From Paraphysoderma sedebokerense (Eukaryota; Blastocladiomycota; Physodermatomycetes; Physodermatales; Physodermataceae): DNA of 64,000 nucleotides. The translations under genes were made by a program, and so were the position numbers. Under the pieces are notes generated by a model. The model searched no databases and had not been told where the DNA came from. It worked only from the letters and a program-made list of their open reading frames with translations. Numbering within the stretch: the first letter of the stretch is position 1; each line of letters opens with the position of its first letter. Below, in pieces: positions 20,782 to 32,377 of the stretch. The stretch is taken from contig JAHLJZ010000012.1 in assembly GCA_025602915.1 (NCBI GenBank), positions 310,001 to 374,000 on the forward strand, in the 5' to 3' direction.

Positions 20782-23390
20782 TTACATCAGTGAACTATAC
20801 ATTGACGCATACTGCATCGGTCTAATTGGGGGATGAGGCTAGAAATCAAACGGAAAATTGAGTTGAGCAAACAAAACAATTGCCCGAAGCAAAAGATGTC
20901 AACAGAAACGAACATACCACTGCTTCAAACTGTTTATACTCTAATTTCGTCTCGTGCGAAACTCTAATATAGGCTCCTTTGTTGCCCATTTGATCACTAC
21001 ACAGAAAAATTGAGTCACATCCGAAAAACTAAAGTTACAGTAAAAGGAAAAAAATACCAATAATTCGGCGCCGAAAAGACGGTGACGCATTTTCCATTAT
21101 GCTCTATCACGTATCCCTCTTGTTTGACTTCGTGAGATCGGATAAGTAATTCTAAGCATGCCAAAAAATGATTACCATCAGTTCAAAATTTGTTTTAAAA
21201 AACATATCATCCACAATGGAAGTGTCAACGTACCCAATCCATTTCGTTTCAAGAAATTGTCTGTCACGTCAGGACCGAAACCGAATCCAACACCACGTTT
21301 ACTAGGGCCCCGACCAGGTTCGGGTTGAGGATCCGACCATAATAGTTCACACATCAACCCTTCATTTCCTGGTTGACGGAATCGATCAATTTTACGGATG
21401 TCGTCTAATGTTACATCGTCTCGGGAGAAGAGACCTACAAGAGTCCAGATACAAAGTAACAAAATTAGATTGGGGAACACCGATTAGAGAAAGAATCGCA
21501 AGGGAACCCCACGCACCACCATGAACAACGATGATCTTTTCATTGATTACGTTACACAACGGTATGGCATTAAATAATTCACTAAACACTTTCATGGCTG
21601 TATCTGAATACTTTGCCTTCACCTCACCCTCAAATCCGTAAACTTTGTTCATATCATCAGTTTCATGATTACCACGGGATAGGAAGAAAGCATTGGGATA
21701 TAGCCATTTGAATGCAAGCAGTGTAAGCATAACTTCGACGGAGAATGAACCCCGATCAACAAAATCGCCGTTGAAAAGGTACCTGTTGCAGAAAATCGAT
21801 AAATATCAAGCAGATCACACAAAACACAGATATCCTGGTAGTGAGGCTACTTACATATTCGTGGGGGAGGGTAAACCGTTGAGTTTGAAAATGTTCAATA
21901 AATCATAAAATTGTCCTAAGAAGGCATAGTCAGTGTCAGTTACCACAAAATGAGGCACCGGGTCGACTGAAATTTTACCGTGAACATCACCACAGACTGT
22001 TAATGTAGCACCTTCAGGTACTTTTATTTCAACTAAGGATGACAATTTTTCAAAAATTTCCTTTGTCGCAACCATGATCTGACGTACGAAATGATGAGTA
22101 AACTCCACGTGCGGAAATCTTCATTGGACCATTTTACTAACCTTATAAGCATACTTTTTATGTAGTTTCTTCTGATTGCGGAATGTCTCTATCATCTCTT
22201 CTACAAATTCAAGTGATATTCCCACTTCCGGCAACTTCGGTCCATCATACGAAGGCTCGACAATCATTTCATCTAAATTCCCTAACTTGGCGATGGCACT
22301 CGTGTGCAAATCATCGGCAGCGATTGCATTTTCGAATTCCATTTTCCGCACAACCTTTATGCATTCGTCTACATCAATTAAATACAGGTAAGCCGGCTGA
22401 GAAATAGGTACATTGTGGATTTAGACAATATATTTCATACTGAGTTTTCTCTTTGCATCTGGATCTTGGGGTGCGTACTTGACGACCGCTTTAAAATCTT
22501 TCAACGCCTCTTTAAACTTCATCAAGGCCTATGTACATCAGATCAACCAATTAGAACCAATTCGCTATTTCGAATCCACAAAAAATACAAACCATATTTG
22601 CGGATGCCCTCCTATAATAGGCCTGCCCAGCGAAGTGAACACCACAAACGGGTAAGTCGACATTATATTTAACGGTTATAATTTTCTACGGGAAACTCAA
22701 ACCTTGATGAATGTGGGATCCAATGCAATTGCTTTTTCTGCATCTCTACAATCGTACAAGAAAAGATGGTAACACAAGTAAATCAACTGTCTGATCGTTT
22801 GGCGCGGGCTTCCCACATGCAGTAACAAAAATTCGTACCTTACTGCAAAACCAAAGCCTTCCTGTAATTAAAAATCAATAGAGGACGGAAGAAGAGAATG
22901 TTAATGCCGGCACTAATAGTAAGCCAGAACATTTAAGAAGAATTGCTCCACTCACAGTTTTTATGTAAGCGAACGCTCGGTTGGAATAATACGCTGGATT
23001 ATTAGGATTGATGGCTACGGCTTCGTCATATTTACAGATTGCATCTTCAAATTTTTTGGCTAAAAAATGCAATAACATTGGATGAGAAAAGATAGTACAG
23101 GTTAGACGGTAGATATCGATAGATCATACTAGTCTATGAACCAAATTTCCTTTCATCTACCGAGGATTATAACGAAAAAGGTGAAAGGAGCAGAAGCACA
23201 ATTTCTGAGATCCCGACTACCAATTGAAAAGAAATGACTAGAGTGGATAATTACACAAGAATAACTTGTTAGCTTCTTCTTTTAACGTTTCTGCCTTTTC
23301 TTGATCAGCAGGCGAGACCTGTACGGACAGTTCCTTGATAATGTCGGCAGCTTCAGTAGCAGAGGCGGAGAGAGCGGGTGATCCTGTCAT
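20782..23390 (-). CDS. PPT1: Serine/threonine protein phosphatase 5 (TPR-PP5)
   Basis: Hsp90-associated PPP-family phosphatase (yeast Ppt1). Starting at [14 protein letters not shown] (23390), many short exons encode three TPR motifs ([20 protein letters not shown], then AYIKT with the following exons), the PP5 linker with [11 protein letters not shown], and the PPP catalytic core: metal-binding GDVHGQ (built across an exon join), [17 protein letters not shown], the HGG loop near 21520 and SAPNYCDQMGN near 21070. The last exon, from about 20846, reads [18 protein letters not shown] and ends at 20782, like the human C-terminus after the FTAVPHP segment. In the known enzyme the TPRs inhibit the active site until Hsp90 binds. 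Nearly every intron is under 90 nt. Identity is very secure; a few exon borders are approximate. Confidence 0.95.
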
Positions 23391-23709
23391 GATGAGGAGA
23401 TACTAGAAACGCTATGACAATTATATTAAAGGAGTGATGAAAAGCTGTGTCTTGGAACTTGAAAACAAACAAAAATTATGTGACTCTGATTCCGAACAGG
23501 CTGCGCGGGGATTGTACGACTTTGGCGGCCATTCCTGCTCCAACAATGCTCATCGACAATAATACATACAGCTGAATGTCGATACGGTTTAACTTTTGGA
23601 ACAATATAAGTCTATTCACAAGGAGATTACCCTCTCAATTTTACAAGTACTTGGTTTCATTATTATATACAATTAGCTATTGGATTTAGAGATATCCCAA
23701 ATCTTGTAA
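23391..23709. promoter_or_regulatory. Upstream region of PP5
   Basis: About 320 bp between the PP5 start and the end of the next minus-strand gene. Expected to hold the PP5 promoter; no specific element assigned. Confidence 0.35.
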
Positions 23710-25282
23710 TTACTCGATCACTTTACTTGCCCTCCTTGGGCCCCGATTTGTTTCCGTCCAACTGCAGGGTACCACCAATTTTTCTCGCTTTTCACCTTTT
23801 ACTTTTCCATTTTTTTGCCTTCCTTTTATCAGTGACTCGTCCACCATCCCTATCTTCATGATGAACGGAAAATGGGCAGACCAGTTGAATGGGACAAAAT
23901 ATATCAAGTAACTGGGTATGGTAACCATCGCTAACATCAATTCATATAATACGTATAGCGATGTTGCGTACAGTATGTAACATGAAAGCGCTATCGTTGC
24001 GGCCATTGTTAATGTGAATGCGGCAGCTGAAGTCTGAAGTTTGAGAAACATGGAGTCAGGATGTGCACGTCGAATTTTGGGGATGGGTTGATTATGCACG
24101 CTTGTACGGGATGTCGGGGGGTTAGATTTCCGAGTGTGGAACCCTACAACGTCGACAATCTGTTTGGTTCGTACAGAATTCGACCGCTGGCTATCTTGTC
24201 GATCAGTCATTCTTTGACTGAGTTGTGGTGACGGAGTTCGACTCGGGACATCAGGGGTCGAGTAACCAGAAAGTAATTCCGAGCGAACTGAGGTGAAAGA
24301 TTCGACCGACGGTTGCCGGTGAAGAGAATCAAAGGATGTTGATGGAGATATGGAAGTCATGGGTGGTGATGAAGACAACTGTGGTATATTGGACGACACA
24401 GACGATATCAGTTGTGAGGGTGGGCGAGAGGGTATTGGAATCGGCTCAAGGGCATTTGAACGTGACGATGACCGACACTTTATCACAGTCTCCGTAAATA
24501 GCGAGGGCTCAATACTTCGTATCTGATATTGATTTCAAGATGTGAGTCAAGTTGAATTAGGAATGCGTCAAGGCGTATGCGCGAGAACTTACGAAGGCCG
24601 AATTCACCACACCAACGAAATCAACTGCTAATGACTTCGACATAACCAAAAATCGATCTTCTTTTTCGGGCTCATTCTCGCATTTGACTGATCACAAATA
24701 TAATGACAGAGTCAGTTGGAAACTGTTCAAATCCGTTACCGAAAATTTCCCCAGGCAAACAGCAAAATTACGTACTCATGACTTCTATTTCGCCTCCTTG
24801 AGGGACCAACCCAACGACTGGTCTGACAGAATACCGTTTTGGCGCATTGGTTTTAAATTTATACGCAATTGGGTTCATTGTATCATTTCTTAGTGACATT
24901 TTTACAATCTTAGATTTCGAACGTCGTTCTGACGAAGCTGATAAAGCAGTAGACGAAATGAGACAATGGACGAACACGCCAATCGGTTACGCAAAGTCAG
25001 TTGGAAGCCAGCGAAAAGATAGAGGCAACGGTGAAGTGATGAAGATGGAGGAAAGAATAACAGAACAAAAATCATACAGTCATACGGAATAAACAAAAAT
25101 TATTTCTTTCGTTAGTGGTCGCTCAATTGCTGCGACGGTGCCTTTTTTGAATGACTCTATAGCCGTTCACAAATTTTGACTGCTTATGACTTGGAGTCAC
25201 CAGTGATAAGACACCAATTGGAAAAAATTTCCGTACCATTATGAGTCCATACTAATTCAGAATTTGAAAAACTGAGAGCCAT
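23710..25282 (-). CDS. VAP/Scs2-like MSP-domain ER membrane protein
   Basis: VAP proteins sit in the ER membrane and tether it to other membranes by binding FFAT motifs. Exons 25237-25282, about 24776-24937, 24593-24687 and 23710-24522 join in phase to roughly 371 residues. The first short exon gives MALSFSNSELVWTHN; the next gives the MSP signature IVKMSLRNDTMNPIAYKFKT then NAPKRYSVRPVVG, with the lysine-threonine and VRP positions used for FFAT binding. After the MSP domain comes a long Ser/Thr/Pro-rich linker and a hydrophobic region with two possible helices (AAAFTLTMAATIALSCYILY and LYELMLAMVTIPSYLIYFVP). Unlike typical VAPs, the membrane segment is followed by a basic tail of about 60 residues. 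The first intron is long (about 300 nt), so that join is the least certain. Confidence 0.8.
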
Positions 25283-26620
25283 TTTACTGACAAAAGTCTT
25301 GGTTAAGCGATTCTTACAATTAAACTTGGCTGGTGCTGTAGAAATGACTTTGAAGGTTCGATACGATTGATATTATTATTCCTGGGCAATGTTTTTAGGA
25401 ATGTCTGCTTGAATTTGAGAAATATTTTTAATTGAGTGAGAAATTAAAAAGAATTAGCAAAAAACGAGCTGGCAGTTAAGTTGGGGTCGCGGAGACTAAT
25501 CCGTAATTGACCACATGGAGGAAACCGGAGGAGGAAATGCACAATTACCTAATCGTTTGAATCAGGACAGCCGGCGGGTTGACAGCGATTAATTGTGGGA
25601 GAGGGAAGAGCAGACAACGGAGGGGAGGGAGCAGGAGGTTTAGAGGGGATGGATTGAAAGTTGCCGGCCAAGCCCCGTCGCAAGAATGGGCAGGTCACGG
25701 ACACAGTCAATCGGGAGGAAGGGCATAATGCGCACTCGGCAGGGAGAGTCACACGTTTTCGCTGTGGATGTCATTGGAGAGCAGAGGCATGATATGTCCC
25801 ATGACTCCCAATCATGTTTCGGCGGTGCTTCTTGCTTTTTACGCTCGCTCGCAATTAAATCAGAAAAAACACAACTGCGCACGCCGAGTCTCTTTGAGTG
25901 CTTCTTTGTTTGAGGCCATTTATAATAGCAGCTTCAAATAATCGCAACGCAGCACCCCCCTTATGTCATCTCATTTCAAGTCAATGACGATACGGGTATC
26001 CTTACTACATGGCTATATTATCTAATCCTCATCCCGATGGAATGCAAGTCGGGCTGGAGCGGCTTCATAGTTGATCACAGTGAACTCCTGAGTCCTGACT
26101 GCCCGGCTTGAGATGTGTGAGAGTCATGTCGCACTCCTTCTGGATGTGTTCCAGAAGCGTCATCATTCATTACTCCACTCCTACATTAAATGTAGAAACA
26201 GTGGATTGCTGTTAATTTAGCGACTAATATATTAATACGAATAATTGTGGAACTGTGAGGCAGGAGGGAACGTGTACAATCTCATTTGAGTTCTTCAGAG
26301 TTCACAACATTGGATTCCTACTCAATTGCACTCCTTCTCTGGCCATCACTAATGAGCCCGCTTGATGTATCCAACATTCACGTCGATTTCACACATCACT
26401 TGTCAGACACATTGATACCAATTACGAACACTTGCACAACACCATCAATGACGGTTTTTCAAATAAACGTTCTGTCGCCACTGTCAAATGACCCTGTTCC
26501 GTGTAAAACGTTCACAGAAATAAATTTTCAGACACACAAGTCTCCCTTTTTTGGGAATTTTGGCTTCGTGAATCGTGAATTGTTTCTATTTTGAGTCTTT
26601 GATGTACTCGACATTTCCTT
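25283..26620. other. 1.3 kb spacer without a recognisable gene
   Basis: Short frames on both strands show no known motif and biased composition (Pro/Ser-rich around 25550-25880, hydrophobic around 26290-26590). The part next to 25282 should contain the promoter of the VAP gene. No repeats or RNA genes seen. Confidence 0.4.
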
Positions 26621-27455
26621 CTATTTTCCTACATTCTCCAATTTCATCTGTGAACCCTGTCCTATCTGATTTGGTAGATTATGACTAGACTTATCGAGTG
26701 CGGAATTTCCCTGCGCATCCATGATTTCTTTCATCATATATCTTAGAGTCTTCTCGACAAATAAAGTCATCATTTCGTCTGTCGTTGGGAGCGAATAGGA
26801 AATGAATATTTGATGAGTTGGGTATTTAGTTGCTGGGTGAATCAACGCACCAGCAAAATCAAAAGTTAGTAACAGCAATAGTGGCTTCGAAAGCGGCCCT
26901 AGATAAAATAATGTAGTCACCTAATTTTCGAGCCAAATTCTTTCCTTCGTCATCTATAGTACCACCTATCAGTGCTGTCGCTGATGGGGGGATAGATTCC
27001 TATGAAACGTAGGACAGTTAATATCCGTCTTGGCCAAATAAACGTCGCTTCGACCAACCACAGCATCTCAAGCAAACTAAATATCTAGCTGTGCATACGA
27101 GATCAAGAGATGGATAGACTATGTAAGGATGATACCCACAATCCGTCCTTTCATTCCGACACTCAAATTGTCCATTCTACCGCTTTGATTGCCGATCCAA
27201 ATGATAATGGTTGCGGGCAGGAGATACGTTACTTGGAAATGGATGATGTCAGTGCCATAGGTGGAGGTGCCATTGTATACTGGAAATGGCGATCGCTGAG
27301 TGCAAGTTATAGGTAAAGTGTTGGACATTTTGTAGTGGGTTCGAATTATTAGCAGAGATTTCAAATTTGGTTGAACAGGTTGCAAGGCGGCGCCAAGTAC
27401 CCAAAAGACGGTTAGCTGAGGTTCGTACATGGCCATTTACATCAATTTTTGACAT
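26621..27455 (-). CDS. PSMG4: Proteasome assembly chaperone 4-like (PSMG4)
   Basis: PSMG3-PSMG4 (yeast Dmp1-Dmp2/Irc25-Poc4) help build the 20S alpha ring. Exons: MSKIDVNGHVRTSANRLL from 27455, a second exon ending KGR near 27140, a third (26938-27000 region) and a last one to 26621. The joined protein reads YGTDIIHFQVTYLLPATIII, WIGNQSGRMDNLSVGM, SIPPSATALIGG, then ATKYPTHQIFISYSLPTTDE, closely following human PSMG4 (FHVMRLTDSLFLWVG; QVFVSYNLQNTDSNF). The final 30 residues (after KEIMDAQG) are a low-complexity extension. The donor of the second intron is GTGGGT, chosen because it alone keeps the frame. Small proteins like this diverge fast, but the pattern is distinctive. Confidence 0.82.
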
Positions 27456-27595
27456 GTAGAACTACTTAACAATAATTATGTAATAATTCATACACATTTC
27501 ATATTAGGCAGAATGTCTATGCTCCGAAATCTGCCACAACTACCATTCTCAACGGACGAAGTACATTCAGTATTCCTTCTCTCACACAGGTTCCC
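27456..27595. other. Short intergenic gap
   Basis: 140 bp between two minus-strand genes; must contain the PSMG4 promoter and the end of the VPS2 transcript. Confidence 0.4.
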
Positions 27596-28695
27596 TTAAT
27601 CACCTTTTCTAAGAGCATCCAATCGTGCTTGCAGCGCATCATCATCTGCCCCTCCACCAGCTCCTTCCAGCTGCGCGACTTTATTCGAAGCTGTGACGCC
27701 TGTAGAAGTAGCAAGCGATGTCGTCGGTGCATCAACAAGCTGTGACAGAGTTAACAGATGACCGATAAATGTCAGTAAGGATTGAAAGCATTGTAATAGC
27801 ATTCTCGCCGGTAAACCTGAAGTTCATTTGAAGTGCTAAAATGAACTTCATGAAACTCACCGACTGATCCAACTGTATGCCAATTTCATCCAAAACTTTG
27901 GCCACAATCTCGTCCTCGGCTTCTTCGTCATCTTCACCTTCCATAACATCATCAATAGCATCATTCATCATCTCTTCTTTCATATCCATCATTTCTGATT
28001 CTTTTTCAAAATCCATCATAATTTTCTGTATCTGGGGGAGATTAATCTGTTTATTCATTGATCTCATAGCTTTCGTAACTCCTTTCATCGCTTCTGCCAT
28101 AGCTTGGTTAGATCGGAGCGTCTATAAATGCGTCGAACGTAGGCAATATCACATATTAGTTAGAAGATACTCAATAATCAAAATGCAGATGGTTAAGTAG
28201 GATGTACACAAGAGTAAAGGTTGCATTTACTTGAATTCGCAGGCCTACGGCCTGCAGCTGTGTTCTCATTTGATAAAATTTCTGGACGTATTTCCGCGTT
28301 CGTACCAAATCTTTGGCCATAATTTTGGTGGCATTCTAATTTCCACATCAGAGCAAAAATATCAATATAAATATAATGCCTTTGATTAGTCAAATACTCC
28401 CTCAGAAACTGTGACAGGGCATACTCTAGAGCAATAAGAGTTGTCCTCCCGCAGTCGGTCATAACCATCCGTGTATGAAGTCGAAAGACCCCAGCAATTA
28501 GGATAAAACTCAAGAACAATATCGAACCATTTGACCAGCTTTAGCCGTTTTCTTTATATCCATAATCAATTTTTTCTCTTGTTGCTCTAATTTTTGTTTC
28601 TCACGATCCAAATCTCGAACAGCTTTGTTGAGAGCTCGTTGATGCTGTTTAAGCATTTCAGCGGGAGTTTTCCGCTTTCCGAATAGCATTTCCAT
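27596..28695 (-). CDS. VPS2: ESCRT-III subunit Vps2/CHMP2A
   Basis: ESCRT-III filaments cut membrane necks in endosomal sorting, cytokinesis and repair; Vps2 with Vps24 caps Snf7 polymers and recruits the ATPase Vps4. The gene starts MEMLFGKRKTPAEMLKQHQR at 28695 and has four or more introns. The basic N-terminal helices (ALNKAVRDLDREKQKLEQQE) are followed by AMAEAMKGVTKAMRSMNKQ, a Met/Asp/Glu-rich autoinhibitory part (MMDMKEEMMNDAIDDVMEGE) and a C-terminal MIM1 motif, ALQARLDALRKGD, which binds the MIT domain of Vps4. All hallmark positions for CHMP2A are present, so the protein should be functional. Divergent from the L7Ae-ankyrin gene over only 236 bp. Confidence 0.94.
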
Positions 28696-28931
28696 GTTGT
28701 TTAGAAGGATATGAATTGAATTTGAAGGTTGTGGTGATATTGGTCTCAGATGTAATCTGAGCCTTGTGTCAATGATAGTTATTTGTATTCAGTTTTGAAA
28801 GTAGCTGTTGCGGGAATCGGGAAACCGGCTTGTTCGCGGCCTGGCTTCTCCAACTCTTGAATACAATATAGACATTCCACAACATAAATTATAAGACATT
28901 CATCACAACACATTCGCCCTCGTCCCATTGT
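28696..28931. promoter_or_regulatory. Short bidirectional promoter, VPS2 and L7Ae-ankyrin gene
   Basis: Only 236 bp separate two start codons facing away from each other, so both promoters must share it. No clear TATA box or known factor site recognised. Confidence 0.45.
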
Positions 28932-31900
28932 ATGTCGACTCCGTCCATGTCAAATCGGAAGTCTGCTTCGGAAGATGCGAACACTTCCCTGTCCACGTCT
29001 GAACCGAAGTTATCAAAGAGAGCCTTAAAGCGATTGAAATACAAACCGAAGCCGACAACGTTAGCCGATCTTATAACTTCTCAAATTCAGGTCATTTGAA
29101 GTACTATTAATAGTATGTTTCGTTATATTGACATTGTCCTTTTGCTCTCCATGATTAGGAACAAGTTTCGACGTCAGAACACCAGATTCCGCCGGATCCG
29201 ATTGCCGTATCATCAGCTCAACCGAATCGGACCACTGAAATATCCAGCAATAAAGCCTCACCAAGCACACAACATGCAACTTCTTTGACGGCGGAAAAGG
29301 CCCCGGGAAAATCACAGGTGCTTGGACAAAAAACCAAGTCGGTATGGAACAATTCAGGATCGTCCGGAGTGGCAGCCAATTGTGACATGACTGTCGGAGG
29401 TGACGAGGCAACTCAAAAAGTCAAGAAGAAGCGGAGGCCTCGAAAGAAACCAGCTCAATCAGATCCACAGTGTCGACAGATTAAGTTGACTTTACAGAGG
29501 GCATCGACGTTAGATCCCGGCGAAACTCAAGGGTCTGTGCTGTTCAAAACGATCAAATGGTATGAACTCGTACAAACCCAAACCATATTATGTAGATATT
29601 GCGATCATCTAATCACTCCAAAGTTGGAAGAGACTGTGAAATTACTGCTACATGATTTGTACCGTTTTCAATCACGACAATTTAAACTCAATCCTATCAA
29701 GGTAAAATTTATCATTTCATAGATCCCTATCTCAATTGTAACATCTTCGTTCGTGGGGCCCAATTAGGCAAAATCAAAGAAACGTTATTTCACCGGATTG
29801 AAAGAAATTGCGAAGCTATTAAAGCGGAGGAAAAATCGCGTAAAGGCTGTTATTATGGCAAAGAATATCAACCCCAATGAAGGTTTTATTCAAATTTCAA
29901 TACCATTTACATATTTTTTTATCTATTTTATCTGGAAAGTGACACATTTTATTGTTAGCGGACATAAGAGAACAGCTTCAATTCATTCAACGCGAATGTC
30001 GTGCAAATTCAATACCTATAATATATTCTCTCACTCGTCGTCAAATTGCTAATATTCTTCGACCTTCATCGTCCCCGAATGTCATTTCGTCGAGCGCCCC
30101 AACAAGCGAAAAACATAAAGCAGGAAAATACAAATCGCGTGGACCAAAACGTTCCGTTCTTGTATCCGCACTCGCAATTGTTGACCCGTCCGGTTCGGAA
30201 ATAAATTATCAAAATGCACTATCCGTCGTCGAGACACTTCGCCAAGAGTTTTCCGATCAATTCAGTATGTCTGCAGTTTCAACTCTTCAACACTCTTCAT
30301 CGGGGTTTCAAGTGAACCCACGATTGGAAAATCCAATTTGGATAGCCTGTTACTGGGGCTACGACATTCAAGTCGTTAAATCCTGTGTCATAAATGGTTG
30401 GGATATCAACCAAATTGATTGCATATATGGATACACTCCCTTTGCGGCCGCAATTTTCAATTGTCATGAAACTTTGTGCCTAGATATGTTAGAAGAGTAC
30501 CATAAGAGAATGGATTTGTCTCTGAAATCGTTCGCCGGAGAATCTATCTTCTGGTTGTCCTGTTTCAAAGGCCTTGCAAATTTGACAGAAAAGTTGTTGG
30601 AATTGGTGCCGATGTTGGTGAACACCACGAACGCCGCGAAATTAACACCACTGATGGTTGCCTGCCGAGAAGGTCATGGTGGATGTGTGAAAGCTATACT
30701 CGATTGGGCTCGAACTGAACATAATGGGATGTTACAACCAGATCGAAACTTGGATTGGAACGCGAAAGACCTGAACGGGTATTCTGCGCTGTCATGGTGC
30801 TGTGTAAATGGAGATTTGACCAATTTCGTATCGCTGATGGAATATATCCGACTTGCGTTAAGCTCTGAGCCTTCCGCTGATGTTGAACGAAAGAACGACG
30901 TAGAAATTGTCGCAGCAGTAGATGATTTTCTTCGAAGCTTGATCCTTGAAGAAAGAGACCAGCAACAAAAATCTTTAGCGATTCTGGCAACCGAAAAATG
31001 TCATCTACATATTCTAAAATACTTAGTTGACTTCACGTCGACGAAACCACAGCCTTCCCCCACATCGTCAACTTCCTATAATTCCAAATCCGCTAGCCTA
31101 TCGACAAGTACCGCTTCGAAACGATTAACATCGTCAAAGTCATTCAAGTCGCCAAAGGCGTCAGAAGTATCCGCACAACAGTCAACGCCAAACCTCACAT
31201 ATCTTTTAAGTCGTGATTCACAGAAGAAATCACCAATTCACTACGCGATTCGGAATGGCGATGTCGAAATAGTGAAGTATTTGGTGTGGAATATCAAAAT
31301 TCCGTTATCGCAAGTTAATTCTAATGACAGTGAAAACGGAGAAACTAATAGCCACGAAGCTATGCTAAGTCATTCCGAAATTTTAGAGTCGGTCAAATGG
31401 ATCGAGTCTACTGTTGATGAAGCTGTCAAGAAAGACGACAATATGTGGGTGAGTTGTGTAGGCGATGAGCATCACAATGCAAGTGTTAGAACGAAAGTCG
31501 ATTTGGCGAGTTCAAAGATTGAAGTTGAAAGTGAGCTCTCGGACGATGAAAGTGAAAGTGAGAGTGAAAGTGATGATTCCTCAGACGATAGTGACGAAAG
31601 TAGTGATAGTAGTGATACAAGCAGTAGTGATAGCGAAGATTCGAGTGATAGTTCCTCGAATTCTTCAGAGTCAGATACAAGTAGCGATTCAGACGATTCA
31701 GACACTGATTCAGACTCCGCTTCTGATACTTCAATTCAAATAACTTCCTCTACAAAGTCACCTACATCTTTGTCCTACTCTTCTTCACCAAACCAGCCAT
31801 CAACAAGTCAAGCAGAAACAACCAAATCAACGTCATTAATGATTAAGCTGAATGGAACTCAACAGCCAGCGTCTATGTCAAAACGGTCAGTCGGCACCTC

Positions 31901-32111
31901 AAACACCCAATCCCCATCTACTTCTTCAGTGTCGTCCTCTCCTCAATCATCAGGTCAAGATTCGCGAAAAAATGTTTCTCTTTTGCGTATCAGAAGAATA
32001 TTGCTCAGATGGATAAACGGTAATACTGAGCCAGTGGAACTAAGAATGGGAAAATGGAAGAAAATGAAGTGGAATGAAGCAAAGAAGAATAAGAAATTGT
32101 TCGGTGCATAG
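28932..32111 (+). CDS. SBP2-like L7Ae RNA-binding domain fused to ankyrin repeats
   Basis: Exons 28932-29090, 29159-29701, 29768-29882 and 29959-32111 join in phase to 989 residues. The N-terminal 200 residues are Ser/Lys-rich and contain KKKRRPRKKPAQS. Around residues 215-370 lies an L7Ae-type domain of the SECIS-binding-protein-2 kind: LNPIKAKSKKRYFTGLKEIA, KLLKRRKNRVKAVIMAKNI, then RANSIPIIYSLTRRQIANIL and SVLVSALAIVDPSG, with an added basic loop (EKHKAGKYKSRGPKR). From about residue 390 come ankyrin-like repeats (NPIWIACYWGYDIQ, YGYTPFAAAIFNCHE, TPLMVACREGHGGCVKAILD) and a further one near residue 690 (SPIHYAIRNGDVEIVKYLV). An acidic Ser/Asp run (about 797-867) and a basic tail end the protein. 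SBP2 recodes UGA as selenocysteine in animals; here only RNA binding is a fair inference. Confidence 0.85.
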
Positions 32112-32377
32112 ATCGAAGAATGTCAATGAAGTATAATCTCTGCGGCCTTCGAACCTTACTACAGGTGAATTAAAATGGACAATGCTCATGGCTTTGGCAG
32201 CACCCAACTATAACATCTGCGGTTAATTACATAACTTGGATTGACTTTGGTATAATTTATAGTTTGAGTTCACAGTGTTTAATTCTTTACAAACAGAGAT
32301 ATATACAGGAATGCTGCTGTTGTCGGAATCGGACAATTTTAGGATATATTTCTCTATGACACTCAGAATGGCGTGCA
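32112..32377. other. Convergent 3' spacer
   Basis: 266 bp between facing genes; nothing beyond AT-rich likely 3' UTR sequence. Confidence 0.5.

Noticed and set aside
25330-25390. tRNA-like B box (GGTTCGATACG)
   Set aside because: No matching A box or acceptor stem; the same holds for GGTTCGAATT near 27340. No tRNA gene was found in the window.
25549-25913. Pro/Ser-rich and mixed frames on both strands
   Set aside because: Composition follows the local base bias and no motif or splice structure supports a gene.
26286-26594. 102-codon plus-strand frame
   Set aside because: No recognisable pattern, poor start context, and no exon partner.
31465-31743. Three overlapping 77-92-codon frames on both strands
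   Set aside because: They are shadows of the acidic Ser/Asp-coding repeat in the L7Ae-ankyrin gene.
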